A stretch of 58,576 nt of DNA from an uncultured Clostridia bacterium (GCA_946408995.1 CAMJUL010000015.1:1-58576), one strand, 5' to 3'; shown: positions 9,068 through 18,564, counted from the first letter of the stretch. Notes: generated by a model not told the origin, from the letters alone. Made by a program: numbers and translations.

Positions 9068-11239
9068 TTATTCCACGGCCTCCAGGAAGAACTGCTGGGC
9101 CCCGAAGTTCCCGCTGGGCTCCCGGAGGGGGATCCCCCGGGCCATCAGTTCGTCCCCGCCGCAGACCGTCTCCAAGCCGTTGACGCGGTAATCCGCATCC
9201 GGCCTCAGGCCGGTGAGGCGGAGCAGGGAGGGGATGCGGTTGACATGGCCGTCCTTAAATACATGGGTGACCGCGGCCCTTTTCCGGTCCGGGGAAACGC
9301 TCATCCAGGCGCAGGCTTCCCCGCCGTAGGGGCTGACCAGACGGCGGAAGTCCCCGTAGAAGAGCACCTCCTGCCAGGCGCGGACCTGCCTGTTCAGGGC
9401 CCGTACGGTTTCCTTTTCCTCCTCCGTCCAGGTCCGTGGATCCATTTCATAGCCGTAGGTGCCGCCCATGGCCACGGCGGCCCGGGTAAGCAGGGGGGAG
9501 ACGCAGCCGGTCTGGTGGTTGGGAACGGCGCTGACGTGGGCGCCCATGCAGGAGGGCGGGAAGACCAGGGAGGTGGAATACTGGATGCGGCAGCGCATCC
9601 AGGCGTCGGTGTCGTCGCTGGTCCAGGCCTGGGGCATGTAGCACATCATGCCCAGGTCAAAGCGCCCGCCGCCGCCGGCGCAGCTTTCAAAGAGGACCTT
9701 GGGGAAGGCGGAGGTGATCTTTTCCAGCACCCTGTAGAGCCCGAGGATATAACGCACCGGGAACTCCCGCATCCTTTCGGGCGGCAGGAGGGCGGAGCCG
9801 ATCATGTTGATGTTGCGGTTCATGTCCCACTTGACGTAGTCCACCTTTCCCCGCTCCAGGGCGTCCCGGATGGAGGTGAAGACGTACTCCCGCACGTCGG
9901 GACGGGTCATGTCCAGCACCAGCTGGTGCCGTCCCTCAATGCGGATGCGGTCCCCGGCGTGGATGCACCAGTCCGGGTGGGCGCGGTAGAGGGCGCTGTC
10001 GGGGCTGACCATCTCCGGCTCCACCCACAGGCCGAATTTCATGCCCAGGGCGTGGACGCTGTCCGAAAGGGCCCCCAGGCCGCCGGGCAGCTTGCGCAGG
10101 TCGTCCGTCCAGTCCCCCAGGGAGCTGTTGTCGCTGTCCCGGTGGCCGAACCAGCCGTCGTCCAGCACAAACAGGTCGATGCCGCAGTCCCGGGCGCATT
10201 CGGCGATGGAAAGCAGCTTTTGCTGGTCAAAATTGAAATAGGTGGCCTCCCAGTTGTTGATCAGGATCGGCCGGGGGGCGGAGGCGAAGGCGCCCCGGGT
10301 GATGTGGCGGTGGATCAGGCTGTGGAAGGCGCGGCTCATGCCGCCCAGCCCCTCTCCCGACCAGGTCAGATACGCTTCCGGCGCCGTAAAGGAGGCGCCG
10401 GGCTCCAGCAGCCAGGAAAAGTCAAAGGGCTGCAGGCCCATCATGACCCGGGCCGCGCCGAACTGGTCCACATGGACGTTTGCCAGGAAGCTGCCGGACC
10501 AGCAGAGGGCAAAGCCCAGGCATTCGCCCATTTCCTCGGTGCAGCCGGGGAAAAGCAGGGCCATGAAGGGGCTGGTCTGCTGGCTGGAGGCGCCCCGCAC
10601 GGTGCCCGTGCCCTGGTCGCCCATCACCAGAGGGCGCTCGGTCCATTCCCGCTCCCTGGCCCAGGCCCCCTGCAGGGTCAGAAGGCGGGCATCGTGGCCC
10701 TCCAGGTCCAGGCAGAAGGACAAAAGCTTCTCCACGGTCACCCGGGTCTTCCCGGTGTTGCGCAGGGTGACCGAGCGGGCCAGGACGTCGGTATCCTCCC
10801 ACAGGGTGTAGTACAGGTCCGCCTCCAGGCCGCTTTCATCGTCCCGGAGGGTCAGGCACAAGGTCCTGCCGCCTTCTCCCCGGGCGGAAGGAAGCCCCGG
10901 CAGGGCGGGCTTTCCGTCAAGGACCGTGTGGCGGAGGTATTTCAGGTCCAGGGCCTCGGTGCCGTCCGCATGGCGCACCTGAAGCATGCCCTCCCGCATA
11001 TCGCCGCAGCCGAAGACCGGGCACTCCTGGGGCAGGCGGTCCAGGGGGCTTTCGTGGAGGGTAAAGGTCTCCTCCGTCAGGCCGGCGCGGCGGGACAGCA
11101 TGTCCTCCCGGACGGCGCGCAGGACGCGGCCGAAGTAGACGTGCAGGGGATGGCCCCCGGCCAGGGCGAGAAGGTAGGAAACGCGGCCGTTGGACAGGTG
11201 GAAGGAGCCCTCCTTCGGGCTGTATTCAATGCGGATCAT
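9068..11239 (-). CDS. GH36 alpha-galactosidase
   Basis: The 723-aa cytoplasmic enzyme removes terminal alpha-1,6-galactose from galactomannan or raffinose-family sugars. After an N-terminal beta-sandwich (about 1-300), the barrel shows VLDDGWFG, the nucleophile D472 in YVKWDMNRN and the acid/base D542 in SDDTDAW. The 70-residue spacing fits characterised GH36 enzymes. Length matches the usual 700-750 residues. The start at 11239 has GGAGG seven bases upstream; the much longer open frame beyond it is not real coding. It faces away from the mannan operon at 12.6 kb, which would use its product. It has its own near-consensus promoter. Confidence 0.95.
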   Translation of the reverse strand: MIRIEYSPKEGSFHLSNGRVSYLLALAGGHPLHVYFGRVLRAVREDMLSRRAGLTEETFTLHESPLDRLPQECPVFGCGDMREGMLQVRHADGTEALDLKYLRHTVLDGKPALPGLPSARGEGGRTLCLTLRDDESGLEADLYYTLWEDTDVLARSVTLRNTGKTRVTVEKLLSFCLDLEGHDARLLTLQGAWAREREWTERPLVMGDQGTGTVRGASSQQTSPFMALLFPGCTEEMGECLGFALCWSGSFLANVHVDQFGAARVMMGLQPFDFSWLLEPGASFTAPEAYLTWSGEGLGGMSRAFHSLIHRHITRGAFASAPRPILINNWEATYFNFDQQKLLSIAECARDCGIDLFVLDDGWFGHRDSDNSSLGDWTDDLRKLPGGLGALSDSVHALGMKFGLWVEPEMVSPDSALYRAHPDWCIHAGDRIRIEGRHQLVLDMTRPDVREYVFTSIRDALERGKVDYVKWDMNRNINMIGSALLPPERMREFPVRYILGLYRVLEKITSAFPKVLFESCAGGGGRFDLGMMCYMPQAWTSDDTDAWMRCRIQYSTSLVFPPSCMGAHVSAVPNHQTGCVSPLLTRAAVAMGGTYGYEMDPRTWTEEEKETVRALNRQVRAWQEVLFYGDFRRLVSPYGGEACAWMSVSPDRKRAAVTHVFKDGHVNRIPSLLRLTGLRPDADYRVNGLETVCGGDELMARGIPLREPSGNFGAQQFFLEAVE

Positions 11240-11278
11240 GGGGATCCTCCTTTTTGTGACAGAGTGGTTTGCATCGCT

Positions 11279-11307
11279 ACTATAGAAAACCCGGCGGGAT
11301 TTGTCAA
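11279..11307 (-). promoter_or_regulatory. Promoter of the alpha-galactosidase and M14 operon
   Basis: On the minus strand a perfect TTGACA (11302-11307) and TATAGT (11279-11284) are 17 bases apart, 39 bases before the start codon. Confidence 0.8.
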
Positions 11308-11391
11308 GAGTGACGGCCCTGGCGGAAAGCGCGCATGGACCGGGCCGCCTCCGCGGGGAAGGCGGGGGACGCACCCTGCAAGGGGGCGTTA

Positions 11392-11420
11392 TTGACAGGC
11401 CCATCCGATAATGGTAGGAT
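11392..11420 (+). promoter_or_regulatory. Promoter of the S26-like peptidase region
   Basis: TTGACA (11392-11397), 17 bases, TAGGAT (11415-11420). The -10 region lies inside a GGCC-ATCC/GGAT-GGCC inverted repeat (about 11398-11424) that might bind a regulator. Transcription would begin near 11427, well upstream of any certain start codon. Confidence 0.6.
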
Positions 11421-11624
11421 GGCCTTGACTGGATGCCGGGCGATGCGGACATGCCCTGGCGCGAACGGAAAGGGCCCCACGGACGACAAGCCCTGCGCCC
11501 TGGCCCTGCGTGCGGGGGAAAAGCCCGTCCTGCCGCGGGGCCTTTGGCGCGTCCGGCGTTCTGTGCGGGAGGGGCCGGCGGCGTCGGACCGGTTTGATTT
11601 TGGATGGACAAAGAGGAGGGCCTC

Positions 11625-11789
11625 ATGGATAACCAAAAAGGCCTGGGCCGCGCCGCCTGGCGCGGAGGATGGAGCCCGGCTTCCGGGAGCAGGGGGTCGA
11701 AGGCTCCAAAGCGGATCGCAATCTGGTCAGGGTCCGGGGAAACGGCCCCCGGGAGGACCGCTGCGGGCCTCCCTGCGCGCGCGGATTGA
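11625..11789 (+). CDS. Possible 54-aa small peptide gene ahead of the S26 peptidase (uncertain)
   Basis: An ATG at 11625 has the best ribosome binding site of this stretch (AGAGGAGG, 5 bases upstream) and lies about 200 bases after a clear promoter. The peptide begins MDNQKGLGRAAWRGG and is rich in Gly, Ala, Arg and Ser. It overlaps the N-terminal part of the long S26 reading frame in another frame. I recognise no family. It may be a leader peptide coupling translation to the S26 gene, or chance. The bases from 11427 to 11624 hold no gene I can support. Confidence 0.25.
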   Translation: MDNQKGLGRAAWRGGWSPASGSRGSKAPKRIAIWSGSGETAPGRTAAGLPARAD

Positions 11790-12343
11790 ACCGCCCGGAA
11801 GCCCGCCGGGAGGGGGACGCTCATCTCCTTCCTGTTTTTGAGACAAAGGGATCGGACGCCGGCGTGGTGGCGCTGACCCTTCCCCAGTGGCATCAATGGG
11901 CCCTGGAGGGCACCGCGGTGCCCATGCGCATCCAGGTCCACGGCAACAGCATGTTCCCCCTGATCCGGATCCGGCGGGATTATGTCACCATTCACCCCCT
12001 TGCGGAGCCTCCCGCAGTGGGGGATATTGTGCTGTTCGCCGATCCAGAACGGAACCGGTATGTGCTCCACCGCCTCTGGCGGGTGGAGGGGGACCGGGCG
12101 CTGACCTGGGGGGACAACTGCCCGGACCCGGACGGCTGGATGCCCCTGGAGGCGCTCTGGGGCAAGGCCGTCCTGATCGAGCGGGGCGGCAGGCTCCTTA
12201 GGCCGGACCCCCGCAGGGGGATGCGCCTTGCCCGCTTCTGGCACCGGGTGGGGGGGATCTGGCGCTTGGCGGGGCGCTGCAAGCGCGCCCTCCTGCGCAG
12301 GGCCGGAAGGCTTTTTCCCGGGAGAAAAAAGAAAGACGCCTGA
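11669..12343 (+). CDS. S26/S24-family peptidase, SipW-like signal peptidase fold (start uncertain)
   Basis: The conserved core starts about 65 residues into the open frame and looks like a signal-peptidase domain. It has the catalytic Ser in HGNSMFPLI, a strand PAVGDIVLF, a His in YVLHRLW where bacterial SPase I has Lys (as in SipW and eukaryotic-type enzymes), and WGDN of the final box. No transmembrane anchor is clear. A basic C-terminal tail (RLARFWHR...RRAGRLFPGRKKK) may bind membrane. The first 65 residues look unconserved, and the ATG at 11669 has GGAGG directly against it. A GTG at 11864 is therefore a plausible true start. No RiPP or pilus genes are adjacent. A LexA role is unlikely, since no DNA-binding domain is visible. 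Confidence 0.65.
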   Translation: MEPGFREQGVEGSKADRNLVRVRGNGPREDRCGPPCARGLNRPEARREGDAHLLPVFETKGSDAGVVALTLPQWHQWALEGTAVPMRIQVHGNSMFPLIRIRRDYVTIHPLAEPPAVGDIVLFADPERNRYVLHRLWRVEGDRALTWGDNCPDPDGWMPLEALWGKAVLIERGGRLLRPDPRRGMRLARFWHRVGGIWRLAGRCKRALLRRAGRLFPGRKKKDA

Positions 12344-12494
12344 CCGCACTTTTCCCCGGGGCGGAGGCCCACCCGCCTGCTTATGCCTGTTGGAAGCCCC
12401 CTTCCCCGCGTCCGGGGAGGATGGACGGGGAAAAACGGGCGAAAAAGGGGGAGGACCGGAGAGACGCTCTCTTTCCGGGAAAGAAAAACAGTGG

Positions 12495-12500
12495 TATAAT
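12495..12500 (+). promoter_or_regulatory. Extended -10 promoter of the mannan operon
   Basis: TGGTATAAT with perfect TATAAT at 12495-12500; the -35 (about 12472, TTTCCG) is weak, which an extended -10 can offset. The roughly 100-base leader ends with a TCCTGG-CGA-CCAGGA hairpin (about 12582-12596) just before the GGAAGGAG of the first gene. The bases 12344-12480 show nothing else. Confidence 0.6.
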
Positions 12501-12606
12501 ATCCCCGGAACCGCAAGATCAAACGGACGGGAGCGGCCCAGGCCCTCCCGAAGGAAAAGCATCATACATCATCTGGTCCTGGCGACCAGGACGGAAGGAG
12601 AAACCC

Positions 12607-13632
12607 ATGAGCGTTCAGATTCTCAACACCCCGAGCCTTCCCAACATCCCCTGGCAGGAAAAGCCTTCAACCCACAGGTCCCATGCCCCGGTCTGGCGGT
12701 ACAGCGAAAACCCGCTCTTCCCCAGGGAGCCCTCCCCCGGGGTGGCCCGGATCTTCAACAGCGCCGTCATGCCCTGGGAGGGGGGCTTCGTGGCGGTCCT
12801 CAGGGGCGAGCAGGTGAACGGCGTGCCCTATATCTACCTGGGCAGGAGCGCGGACGGCATCCACTGGAACGTGGAGGAGGACAAGATCCCCTTCAAGGAT
12901 GAAAAGGGCGAAAGCTTCATGCCCCGTTACGCCTATGACCCCCGCCTTGTGAAGGTGGACGACACCTATTACGTCCTCTGGTGCCAGGACAACTACGGCG
13001 CCGCCATCGGCATGGCCTGCACGAAGGATTTCAAGACCTTCACGAGGCTGGAGAATCCCTTTATCCCCTTCAACCGCAACGCGGTCCTCTTCCCGCGGAA
13101 GGTGAACGGCCTGTTCACCCTGCTTTCGAGGCCCTCCGATTCGGGCCACACCCCCTTTGGGGACATCTGGCTGTCCCAGAGTCCGGACATGACCTTCTGG
13201 GGGAAGCACCGCCATGTGATGAACCCCAGCGGGAACTGGTGGGAAGGGGTCAAGATCGGCGCGGGCGCGGCCCCCATTGAGACCAGCGAAGGATGGCTTT
13301 TGTTCTACCACGGCGTGTCCTCCACCTGCAACGGGTTTGTGTATTCCATGGGCGGCGCGATCCTGGACATCAACGAGCCGTCCAAGGTGAAATACCGCTG
13401 CGCCAACTACCTTCTGACCCCCCAGGAATCCTACGAGGAACGGGGCTTTGTGCCCAACGTGGTATTCCCCTGCGCGGCGCTGGCGGACCCGGACACCGGG
13501 CGGATCGCCATTTATTACGGCGCTGCGGACACCTATGTGGGCCTGGCCTTCACCACCGTGGACGAGGTGGTCGCCTACATCAAGGAAAACAGCCAGGTAA
13601 GCGGAAACGACACCGAGGAAGGGAAGCGCTGA
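12607..13632 (+). CDS. GH130 beta-mannoside phosphorylase (mannooligosaccharide-type)
   Basis: The 341-aa cytoplasmic enzyme has the five-bladed propeller pattern of GH130 (SENPLFPRE, GVARIFNSAVMPWEGGFVAV, YAYDPRLVKVDDTYYVLW, WWEGVKIGAGAAPIETSEGWLLFYHGV). GH130 enzymes use phosphate to split beta-1,4-mannosides and release mannose 1-phosphate. Its short N-terminus relative to the second GH130 here resembles the beta-1,4-mannooligosaccharide phosphorylases (RaMP2-like). It leads an operon with acetylesterase, cellobiose 2-epimerase and another GH130, an established intracellular mannan pathway. The start is chosen for the GAAGGAGAAACCC site upstream. The subfamily is inferred. Confidence 0.92.
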   Translation: MSVQILNTPSLPNIPWQEKPSTHRSHAPVWRYSENPLFPREPSPGVARIFNSAVMPWEGGFVAVLRGEQVNGVPYIYLGRSADGIHWNVEEDKIPFKDEKGESFMPRYAYDPRLVKVDDTYYVLWCQDNYGAAIGMACTKDFKTFTRLENPFIPFNRNAVLFPRKVNGLFTLLSRPSDSGHTPFGDIWLSQSPDMTFWGKHRHVMNPSGNWWEGVKIGAGAAPIETSEGWLLFYHGVSSTCNGFVYSMGGAILDINEPSKVKYRCANYLLTPQESYEERGFVPNVVFPCAALADPDTGRIAIYYGAADTYVGLAFTTVDEVVAYIKENSQVSGNDTEEGKR

Positions 13633-13634
13633 CC

Positions 13635-14678
13635 ATGCCGGAACTTTACGGGATCGATCCCCTGCGGGATGACAGGGTCCTGCGCATGGGCCGGTATACC
13701 GGCAGGGAGGAATGCTTCCCCCTGCACTGGACGGGCAGCGGCGTCCGTCTGACGGCCGCCTGCACCTGTCTGGAAGCGGAATTTGAGGCGGAATACCGCG
13801 TGCACGCCCCCTGGGTGGCCGTCCTTGCGGACGGCGCGCCGGTGGCGCGCTTCCCCCTGGGGCGGGGCAAAAGCCGCGTGACGGTCCTTGCGGGCATGAA
13901 CGCGGATTTTGCCCACGCGATCTCCCTGGTGCGGGACAGCCAGCCCGTGGAAGGGGACGGAGGCGCCCTGCGGCTGAGACGCCTGTTTACGGACGGGGAG
14001 GTCACCGCCCCGCCAAAGCCCAAGTGGAACATCGGCTTCCTGGGGGACAGCCTGACTGTGGGGGAGGGGTGCCTTGGCCCCGGGGACGGGCAGGAATGGA
14101 TCGGCGCCTGGATGAGCGGCACCCTCTCGTATGGGGGCACGGCCCTGCGGGCCCTGGGGGCCCGGGGCAGGTTCCTCTGCCAGGGCGGGTACGGCGTGTA
14201 CTGCGGCTGGAACGGGGACCCGAACGGGAACATCCCCCGGCTGTACGAAAGCGTCTGCCTGCCGGAAGGGGCCGGGGAGGCCTATGATTTCTCTTTGGAT
14301 CCCCTGGACGCGGTGGTCATCAACCTGGGGACCAATGACCATTCGGCCCTTATGGCCCTTCCGGAGGCGGAAAGGCCCGGACGAAAAGAGGAACTGAAGC
14401 GGGCGGCCGTCTCCTTCCTGGAGACGGTGCGCCGCAGGGAAAAAAACGCGGTCCTGCTCTGGGCCTACGGCATGTGTGGGAACGAACTGGACGCGCTGTT
14501 CCGTTTGGCGGTGGAGGAACGCCGCCGGGCGGGGGACGAAAGGTGCTTCTATCTGTCCCTCAGGCCGGCCGGGCCGGAGGAATACGGCTGCAGGGCCCAT
14601 CCCGCCTGGTCCATCCAGCGGGAGGAGGGCCTTCAGATCGCCGCGGAACTTGAAAAAAGACTGACGGAAAAAGCATGA
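13635..14678 (+). CDS. SGNH/GDSL carbohydrate acetylesterase, CE2/CE17-like
   Basis: The 347-aa protein has an N-terminal beta-rich region (about 1-130) followed by an SGNH hydrolase domain. The nucleophile is S139 in GFLGDSLTVGEG, N234 lies in LGTNDHS, and the catalytic His is probably H322 in CRAHPAW. This two-part form matches CE2-type esterases and the CE2/CE17 pair described from Roseburia mannan loci, which deacetylate mannooligosaccharides. There is no signal peptide, so it should act on imported oligosaccharides. It starts 2 bases after the GH130 stop, with its ribosome site inside that gene. The exact CE family is inferred. Confidence 0.85.
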   Translation: MPELYGIDPLRDDRVLRMGRYTGREECFPLHWTGSGVRLTAACTCLEAEFEAEYRVHAPWVAVLADGAPVARFPLGRGKSRVTVLAGMNADFAHAISLVRDSQPVEGDGGALRLRRLFTDGEVTAPPKPKWNIGFLGDSLTVGEGCLGPGDGQEWIGAWMSGTLSYGGTALRALGARGRFLCQGGYGVYCGWNGDPNGNIPRLYESVCLPEGAGEAYDFSLDPLDAVVINLGTNDHSALMALPEAERPGRKEELKRAAVSFLETVRRREKNAVLLWAYGMCGNELDALFRLAVEERRRAGDERCFYLSLRPAGPEEYGCRAHPAWSIQREEGLQIAAELEKRLTEKA

Positions 14679-14716
14679 GCGGCCCGGAAAGGGACGCATT
14701 GCGGAGGTGAGGGGAA

Positions 14717-15907
14717 ATGGACAGCCTGAACACGGGGCTGCGGGGGGAAATGAGGGACCATCTGTACCGGGTGATCCTCCCCTTCTGGGAAGGCCTGGCG
14801 GATTGGGATCGGGGCGGATTTACGGGCTATGTGGGGTACGACCTCCTTCCGCGCCCGGAAAAAGAGAAGGGATGCATCCTGCATGCCAGGATCCTGTGGT
14901 TTTTTTCCACGGCCCTTCGGGTGACGGGGGACGCGTCGCTGAAAAAGTACGCCGACCACGCCTATGAGGCCCTCAAACGCATGGAGGACGCGGACTATGG
15001 CGGGTTTTACTGGTCCGTCACGCCGGATCTGACCCCCCTGGACACCACCAAGCATACCTACTGCCAGGCATTTGCCGTCTACGGCCTGGCGGCCTATGCC
15101 CAGGCGGCGGACTGCGAAGAAGCCCTGGAGACCGCCAGGAGGACCTATCGTCTGATGGAGGCAAAGTGCCGGGACGAAAAGGGGTATCTGGAGGCCTTCA
15201 AGCGGGATTTTTCGCCGGAGAGCAATGAAAAGCTGTCCGAGAACGGGGTCAGCGCCGCCCGGACCATGAACACCCTGCTGCATGTGATGGAGGGCTATAC
15301 GGAATTGTACCGGGTGGCCGGGGACAGGGACGTCCGCGCCTGCCTGACGGAACAGTTTGCCCTGTGGGAAAAGCACATGTACAATCCCTCGCTCCGCCGC
15401 CAGGAGGTCTTCTTCGGCCCGGAATACGAGAGCCTGATCGACCTGACAAGCTATGGCCACGACATCGAGACCTCCTGGCTGCTGGACCGCACCCTGGAGA
15501 TCCTGGACGACCCGGCCCTGACCGGGCGCGTCCGCCCCAAGCTTCTGAGCCTTGCGGAGGCGGTGCTTGAGGAGGCCGTGACGGCGGACAACGGCTGCGC
15601 CAATGAAAAGGAACGGGGCAAGGTGGATGAAAAGCGGATCTGGTGGGTGCAGGCCGAGGCGCTTCTTGGCTGCCTGAACGCCTGGCACCATACCGGCAGG
15701 GCGGACTTCCTGCGGGCGGCCTGGGGCCAGTGGACCTATATCTGCGGGCACATCTGGGATCACCGGAAGGGCGGGGAATGGTTCTGGTGCGCACGTAAGG
15801 ACGGAACGCCCATGGAAAAGCCCATTGTGGAGCCCTGGAAGTGCCCCTATCACAACGGACGGATGACCCTTGAAGTCATCGGCAGGAGGGAATATGAAGA
15901 CCTATAA
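14717..15907 (+). CDS. Cellobiose 2-epimerase (AGE superfamily)
   Basis: The 396-aa cytoplasmic epimerase should turn mannobiose into mannosyl-glucose (and cellobiose into glucosyl-mannose), supplying the second GH130. The (alpha/alpha)6-barrel signatures are visible: DADYGGFYW, the His in KHTYCQAF (H113), H248 in [12 protein letters not shown] and H379 in [14 protein letters not shown], corresponding to the catalytic histidines known in cellobiose epimerases. Length matches the family (about 390-410). The start follows CGGAGGTGAGG. Its end overlaps the start of the next gene by 14 bases, showing tight coupling. Confidence 0.93.
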   Translation: MDSLNTGLRGEMRDHLYRVILPFWEGLADWDRGGFTGYVGYDLLPRPEKEKGCILHARILWFFSTALRVTGDASLKKYADHAYEALKRMEDADYGGFYWSVTPDLTPLDTTKHTYCQAFAVYGLAAYAQAADCEEALETARRTYRLMEAKCRDEKGYLEAFKRDFSPESNEKLSENGVSAARTMNTLLHVMEGYTELYRVAGDRDVRACLTEQFALWEKHMYNPSLRRQEVFFGPEYESLIDLTSYGHDIETSWLLDRTLEILDDPALTGRVRPKLLSLAEAVLEEAVTADNGCANEKERGKVDEKRIWWVQAEALLGCLNAWHHTGRADFLRAAWGQWTYICGHIWDHRKGGEWFWCARKDGTPMEKPIVEPWKCPYHNGRMTLEVIGRREYEDL

Positions 15908-17066
15908 GCAGCTCAACGAGTCCTATGAGGCGCTGATCACCCGGGAAAACCGGGTAAACACCCGGTTTTACAACGGCATTTTTGACCGCTATGTCTACCC
16001 GGTGCTGACCCGGGAGCATATTCCCCCCTTTTGGATGTACGACCCGGACCCGGAGCGCAACCCCTTCATGATGCAGCGTTTGGGCATCAACGCGGTGCTC
16101 AATTCCGGCGCGATCCTGCTGGACGGGAAATTCACCCTGGTCTGCCGGGTGGAGGGCATGGACAGGAAAAGCTTTTTCGCCGTGGCCCAGTCGGACAACG
16201 GCGTGGACCATTTCCGCTTCTGGGATCATCCGGTCCTGCTTCCGGATACCGTGCCGGAGGAAACGAACGTCTACGACATGCGCCTGACGCAGCACGAGGA
16301 CGGCTGGATCTACGGGGTCTTCTGCTCGGAGAGCCATGACGACGCCTCCGGGGATCTTTCCGCGGCGGTGGCCAGGGCGGGCATCGTCCGCACCCGGGAC
16401 CTGAAGACCTGGGAAAGGCTGCCGGATCTGAAGACCCTGCGCAGCCCCCAGCAGCGCAACGTGGTGCTGCATCCGGAGTTCGTGGAGGGAAAGTACGCCT
16501 TTTATACCCGTCCCATGGACGATTTTATTGAGACCGGCTCCGGCGGGGGGATCGGGTTCGGCCTGTGCGAGGACATCACCCATGCGGTGATCGATGAGGA
16601 GAAAATGACCTCCCTGCGCAGGTATCATACCATCACCGAGGCCAAGAACGGCGCGGGCTGCGTGCCCTTCAAAACGGACCGGGGCTGGATCCACATCGCC
16701 CACGGCGTACGGAACACGGCGGCGGGCCTCAGGTATGTGATCTATGCCTTCGCCACGGCCCTGGAGGATCCCTCCCGGGTCATTGCGGAGCCCGGCGGCT
16801 ATCTCCTGGCCCCCCTGGGCGGGGAGCGGGTGGGGGACGTGAGCAACGTCCTGTTCACCAACGGCCTGATCGCCCATCCGGACGGAAGGGTGTTCATTTA
16901 CTACGCCTCCTCCGATACCCGCATGCATGTGGCGGTCTCCACCGTGGAAAAACTCAAGGATTATGTGTTCAATACGCCTCAGGATCCCCTGAGGAGCGCG
17001 GACTGTGTCCGTCAGAGGGACGCTTTTATCACCCGGAACCTGGAAACGCTCGGGAAGATGGGATAA
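15894..17066 (+). CDS. GH130 4-O-beta-D-mannosyl-D-glucose phosphorylase
   Basis: The 390-aa phosphorylase has the longer N-terminus of GH130 subfamily 1 ([32 protein letters not shown]) and propeller motifs including [25 protein letters not shown]. It would split mannosyl-glucose made by the epimerase into mannose 1-phosphate and glucose. Together these enzymes match the Ruminococcus albus and Bacteroides mannan phosphorolysis route, which is established. The start at 15894 has AGGAGGG upstream and lies inside the last codons of the epimerase gene. Confidence 0.93.
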   Translation: MKTYKQLNESYEALITRENRVNTRFYNGIFDRYVYPVLTREHIPPFWMYDPDPERNPFMMQRLGINAVLNSGAILLDGKFTLVCRVEGMDRKSFFAVAQSDNGVDHFRFWDHPVLLPDTVPEETNVYDMRLTQHEDGWIYGVFCSESHDDASGDLSAAVARAGIVRTRDLKTWERLPDLKTLRSPQQRNVVLHPEFVEGKYAFYTRPMDDFIETGSGGGIGFGLCEDITHAVIDEEKMTSLRRYHTITEAKNGAGCVPFKTDRGWIHIAHGVRNTAAGLRYVIYAFATALEDPSRVIAEPGGYLLAPLGGERVGDVSNVLFTNGLIAHPDGRVFIYYASSDTRMHVAVSTVEKLKDYVFNTPQDPLRSADCVRQRDAFITRNLETLGKMG

Positions 17067-17093
17067 CGCCGTCTTGTGAGGGAGGAAGAACAG

Positions 17094-18512
17094 ATGCGCA
17101 AAACCAAAATCGTATGTACGATCGGGCCGGCCAGCCGGAACGACGCCACCATCCGCCGCATGATCGGGGCGGGCATGAACGTAGCCAGGCTGAACTTTTC
17201 CCACGGGGACCACGCCTACCATAAGGAGACCATCGACATGCTCAAGGCCATTAGGGCCGAGATGGGCGTGCCGCTGGCCATCATGCTGGACACCAAGGGG
17301 CCGGAGATCCGCCTGAAGAAGTTCAAAAATCGCGAGGTGCTTTTGAAGGACGGCGCCGCCTTCACCCTGACCACAAAGGACGTGGAGGGGGACGAGAACC
17401 GGGCCTCGGTCAGCTACGCCGGCCTGCCCCACTGCCTGAAGAAGGACAACATGATCCTGATCAACGACGGCAAGATCTCCCTGCGGGTGGAGGAGACCAC
17501 CGAGGACGAGATCCGCTGCACAGTGGTGCACGGCGGCCCGGTCAGCGATCACAAGGGGGTCAATGTGCCGGACGTACATGTGGATATGCCCCACATGAGC
17601 GAGCAGGACAAAAGCGATCTGCTCTTTGGCGTGCAGGAGGACGTGGATTTCGTGGCGGCCTCCTTCATCCGCTGTGCCAAGGACGTCGTCGATATCCGCA
17701 AATACCTCAATTACCACGGGGGACACAATATCCGCATCATCTCCAAAATAGAGAACCGGGAGGGCATCGCCAATTTTGACGAGATCCTTCAGGAGTCCGA
17801 CGGCATCATGGTGGCCCGGGGCGACATGGGGGTGGAGGTGGATTACGTGCACCTGCCCGGCATCCAGAAGCGGCTGATCTCCCGCTGCTACCGGGCCGGG
17901 AAAATGGTCATCACCGCCACCCAGATGCTGGATTCCATGGTGTCCAACCCCATGCCCACCCGGGCCGAGATCACCGACGTTGCCAACGCGGTGTTTGACG
18001 GCACCAGCGCCATCATGCTCTCCGGGGAAAGCGCCGCGGGCCAGTTCCCGGTGGAATCGGTGGAGGCCATGGCCAGCATCGCGGCCCAGGCCGAGGAGGA
18101 CGCAGTGGAGCTGTTTGGGCAGAAGGCCAGCGTGTACGACCTGCCGGACAAGGACATCACCAACGCGGTCTGCGACGCCGCCTGCCGGGCGGCCAACGAC
18201 GTCAGGGCCAGGGTCATCATCTCCGTCACCCAGTCCGGAGGCACGGCCAGGAACCTGAGCAAGTTCCGGCCGCTGCAGCCCATCGTGGCGGCCACCCCGG
18301 AGGACAAGACCTTCCACCAGCTGGCCCTTTCCTGGGGCGTGTTCCCGGTCAAGTCCCTGTACCAGTCCGACTACAACCGGCTTCTGACCCACGCGGTGGA
18401 CTGCGCCAGGCAGATTGACATGGTGGACAAGGGGGACACGGCCGTGATCATCGCCGGCATCCCCCTGGGGCAGAGCGGTTCCACCAACCTGATCAAGGTG
18501 GAGAAGGTCTGA
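17094..18512 (+). CDS. pyk: Pyruvate kinase
   Basis: The 472-aa glycolytic enzyme transfers phosphate from phosphoenolpyruvate to ADP. It starts with KTKIVCTIGPAS, carries the MLDTKGPEIR loop, ISKIENREGIANFDEIL and the ATQMLDSMVSNPMPTRAE segment, then a usual allosteric C-domain without the extra C-terminal swivelling domain found in Bacillus. GGAGGAAG precedes the chosen start. It follows the GH130 gene by 27 bases and is probably the last gene of the mannan operon, which ties sugar intake to ATP formation. A separate promoter with a TATAAT (18559) follows it. Confidence 0.95.
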   Translation: MRKTKIVCTIGPASRNDATIRRMIGAGMNVARLNFSHGDHAYHKETIDMLKAIRAEMGVPLAIMLDTKGPEIRLKKFKNREVLLKDGAAFTLTTKDVEGDENRASVSYAGLPHCLKKDNMILINDGKISLRVEETTEDEIRCTVVHGGPVSDHKGVNVPDVHVDMPHMSEQDKSDLLFGVQEDVDFVAASFIRCAKDVVDIRKYLNYHGGHNIRIISKIENREGIANFDEILQESDGIMVARGDMGVEVDYVHLPGIQKRLISRCYRAGKMVITATQMLDSMVSNPMPTRAEITDVANAVFDGTSAIMLSGESAAGQFPVESVEAMASIAAQAEEDAVELFGQKASVYDLPDKDITNAVCDAACRAANDVRARVIISVTQSGGTARNLSKFRPLQPIVAATPEDKTFHQLALSWGVFPVKSLYQSDYNRLLTHAVDCARQIDMVDKGDTAVIIAGIPLGQSGSTNLIKVEKV

Positions 18513-18558
18513 TTTTCAGCGCGAAAAAATGGGACTGGTATTCTTTTGAATTATCGGG

Positions 18559-18564
18559 TATAAT
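18559..18564 (+). promoter_or_regulatory. Probable -10 box of the P-loop protein gene
   Basis: A perfect TATAAT lies 37 bases before the chosen start codon in an AT-richer stretch; no good -35 is seen. Confidence 0.45.

Noticed and set aside
11427-11624. Structured RNA (RNase P, SRP, 6S or tmRNA) in the leader after the 11.4 kb promoter
   Set aside because: None of the conserved sequence blocks of these RNAs could be found; only unspecific GC-rich pairing is present.
11669-12343. LexA-like or phage repressor (S24) reading of the S26-like gene
   Set aside because: No DNA-binding domain precedes the peptidase core and no phage genes are near; the HR motif fits SipW-type signal peptidases better.
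11240-12565. N-terminal extension of the alpha-galactosidase frame to 1165 residues
   Set aside because: The extension crosses the promoter and the peptidase gene on the other strand. A perfect ribosome site and the natural GH36 start lie at 11239.
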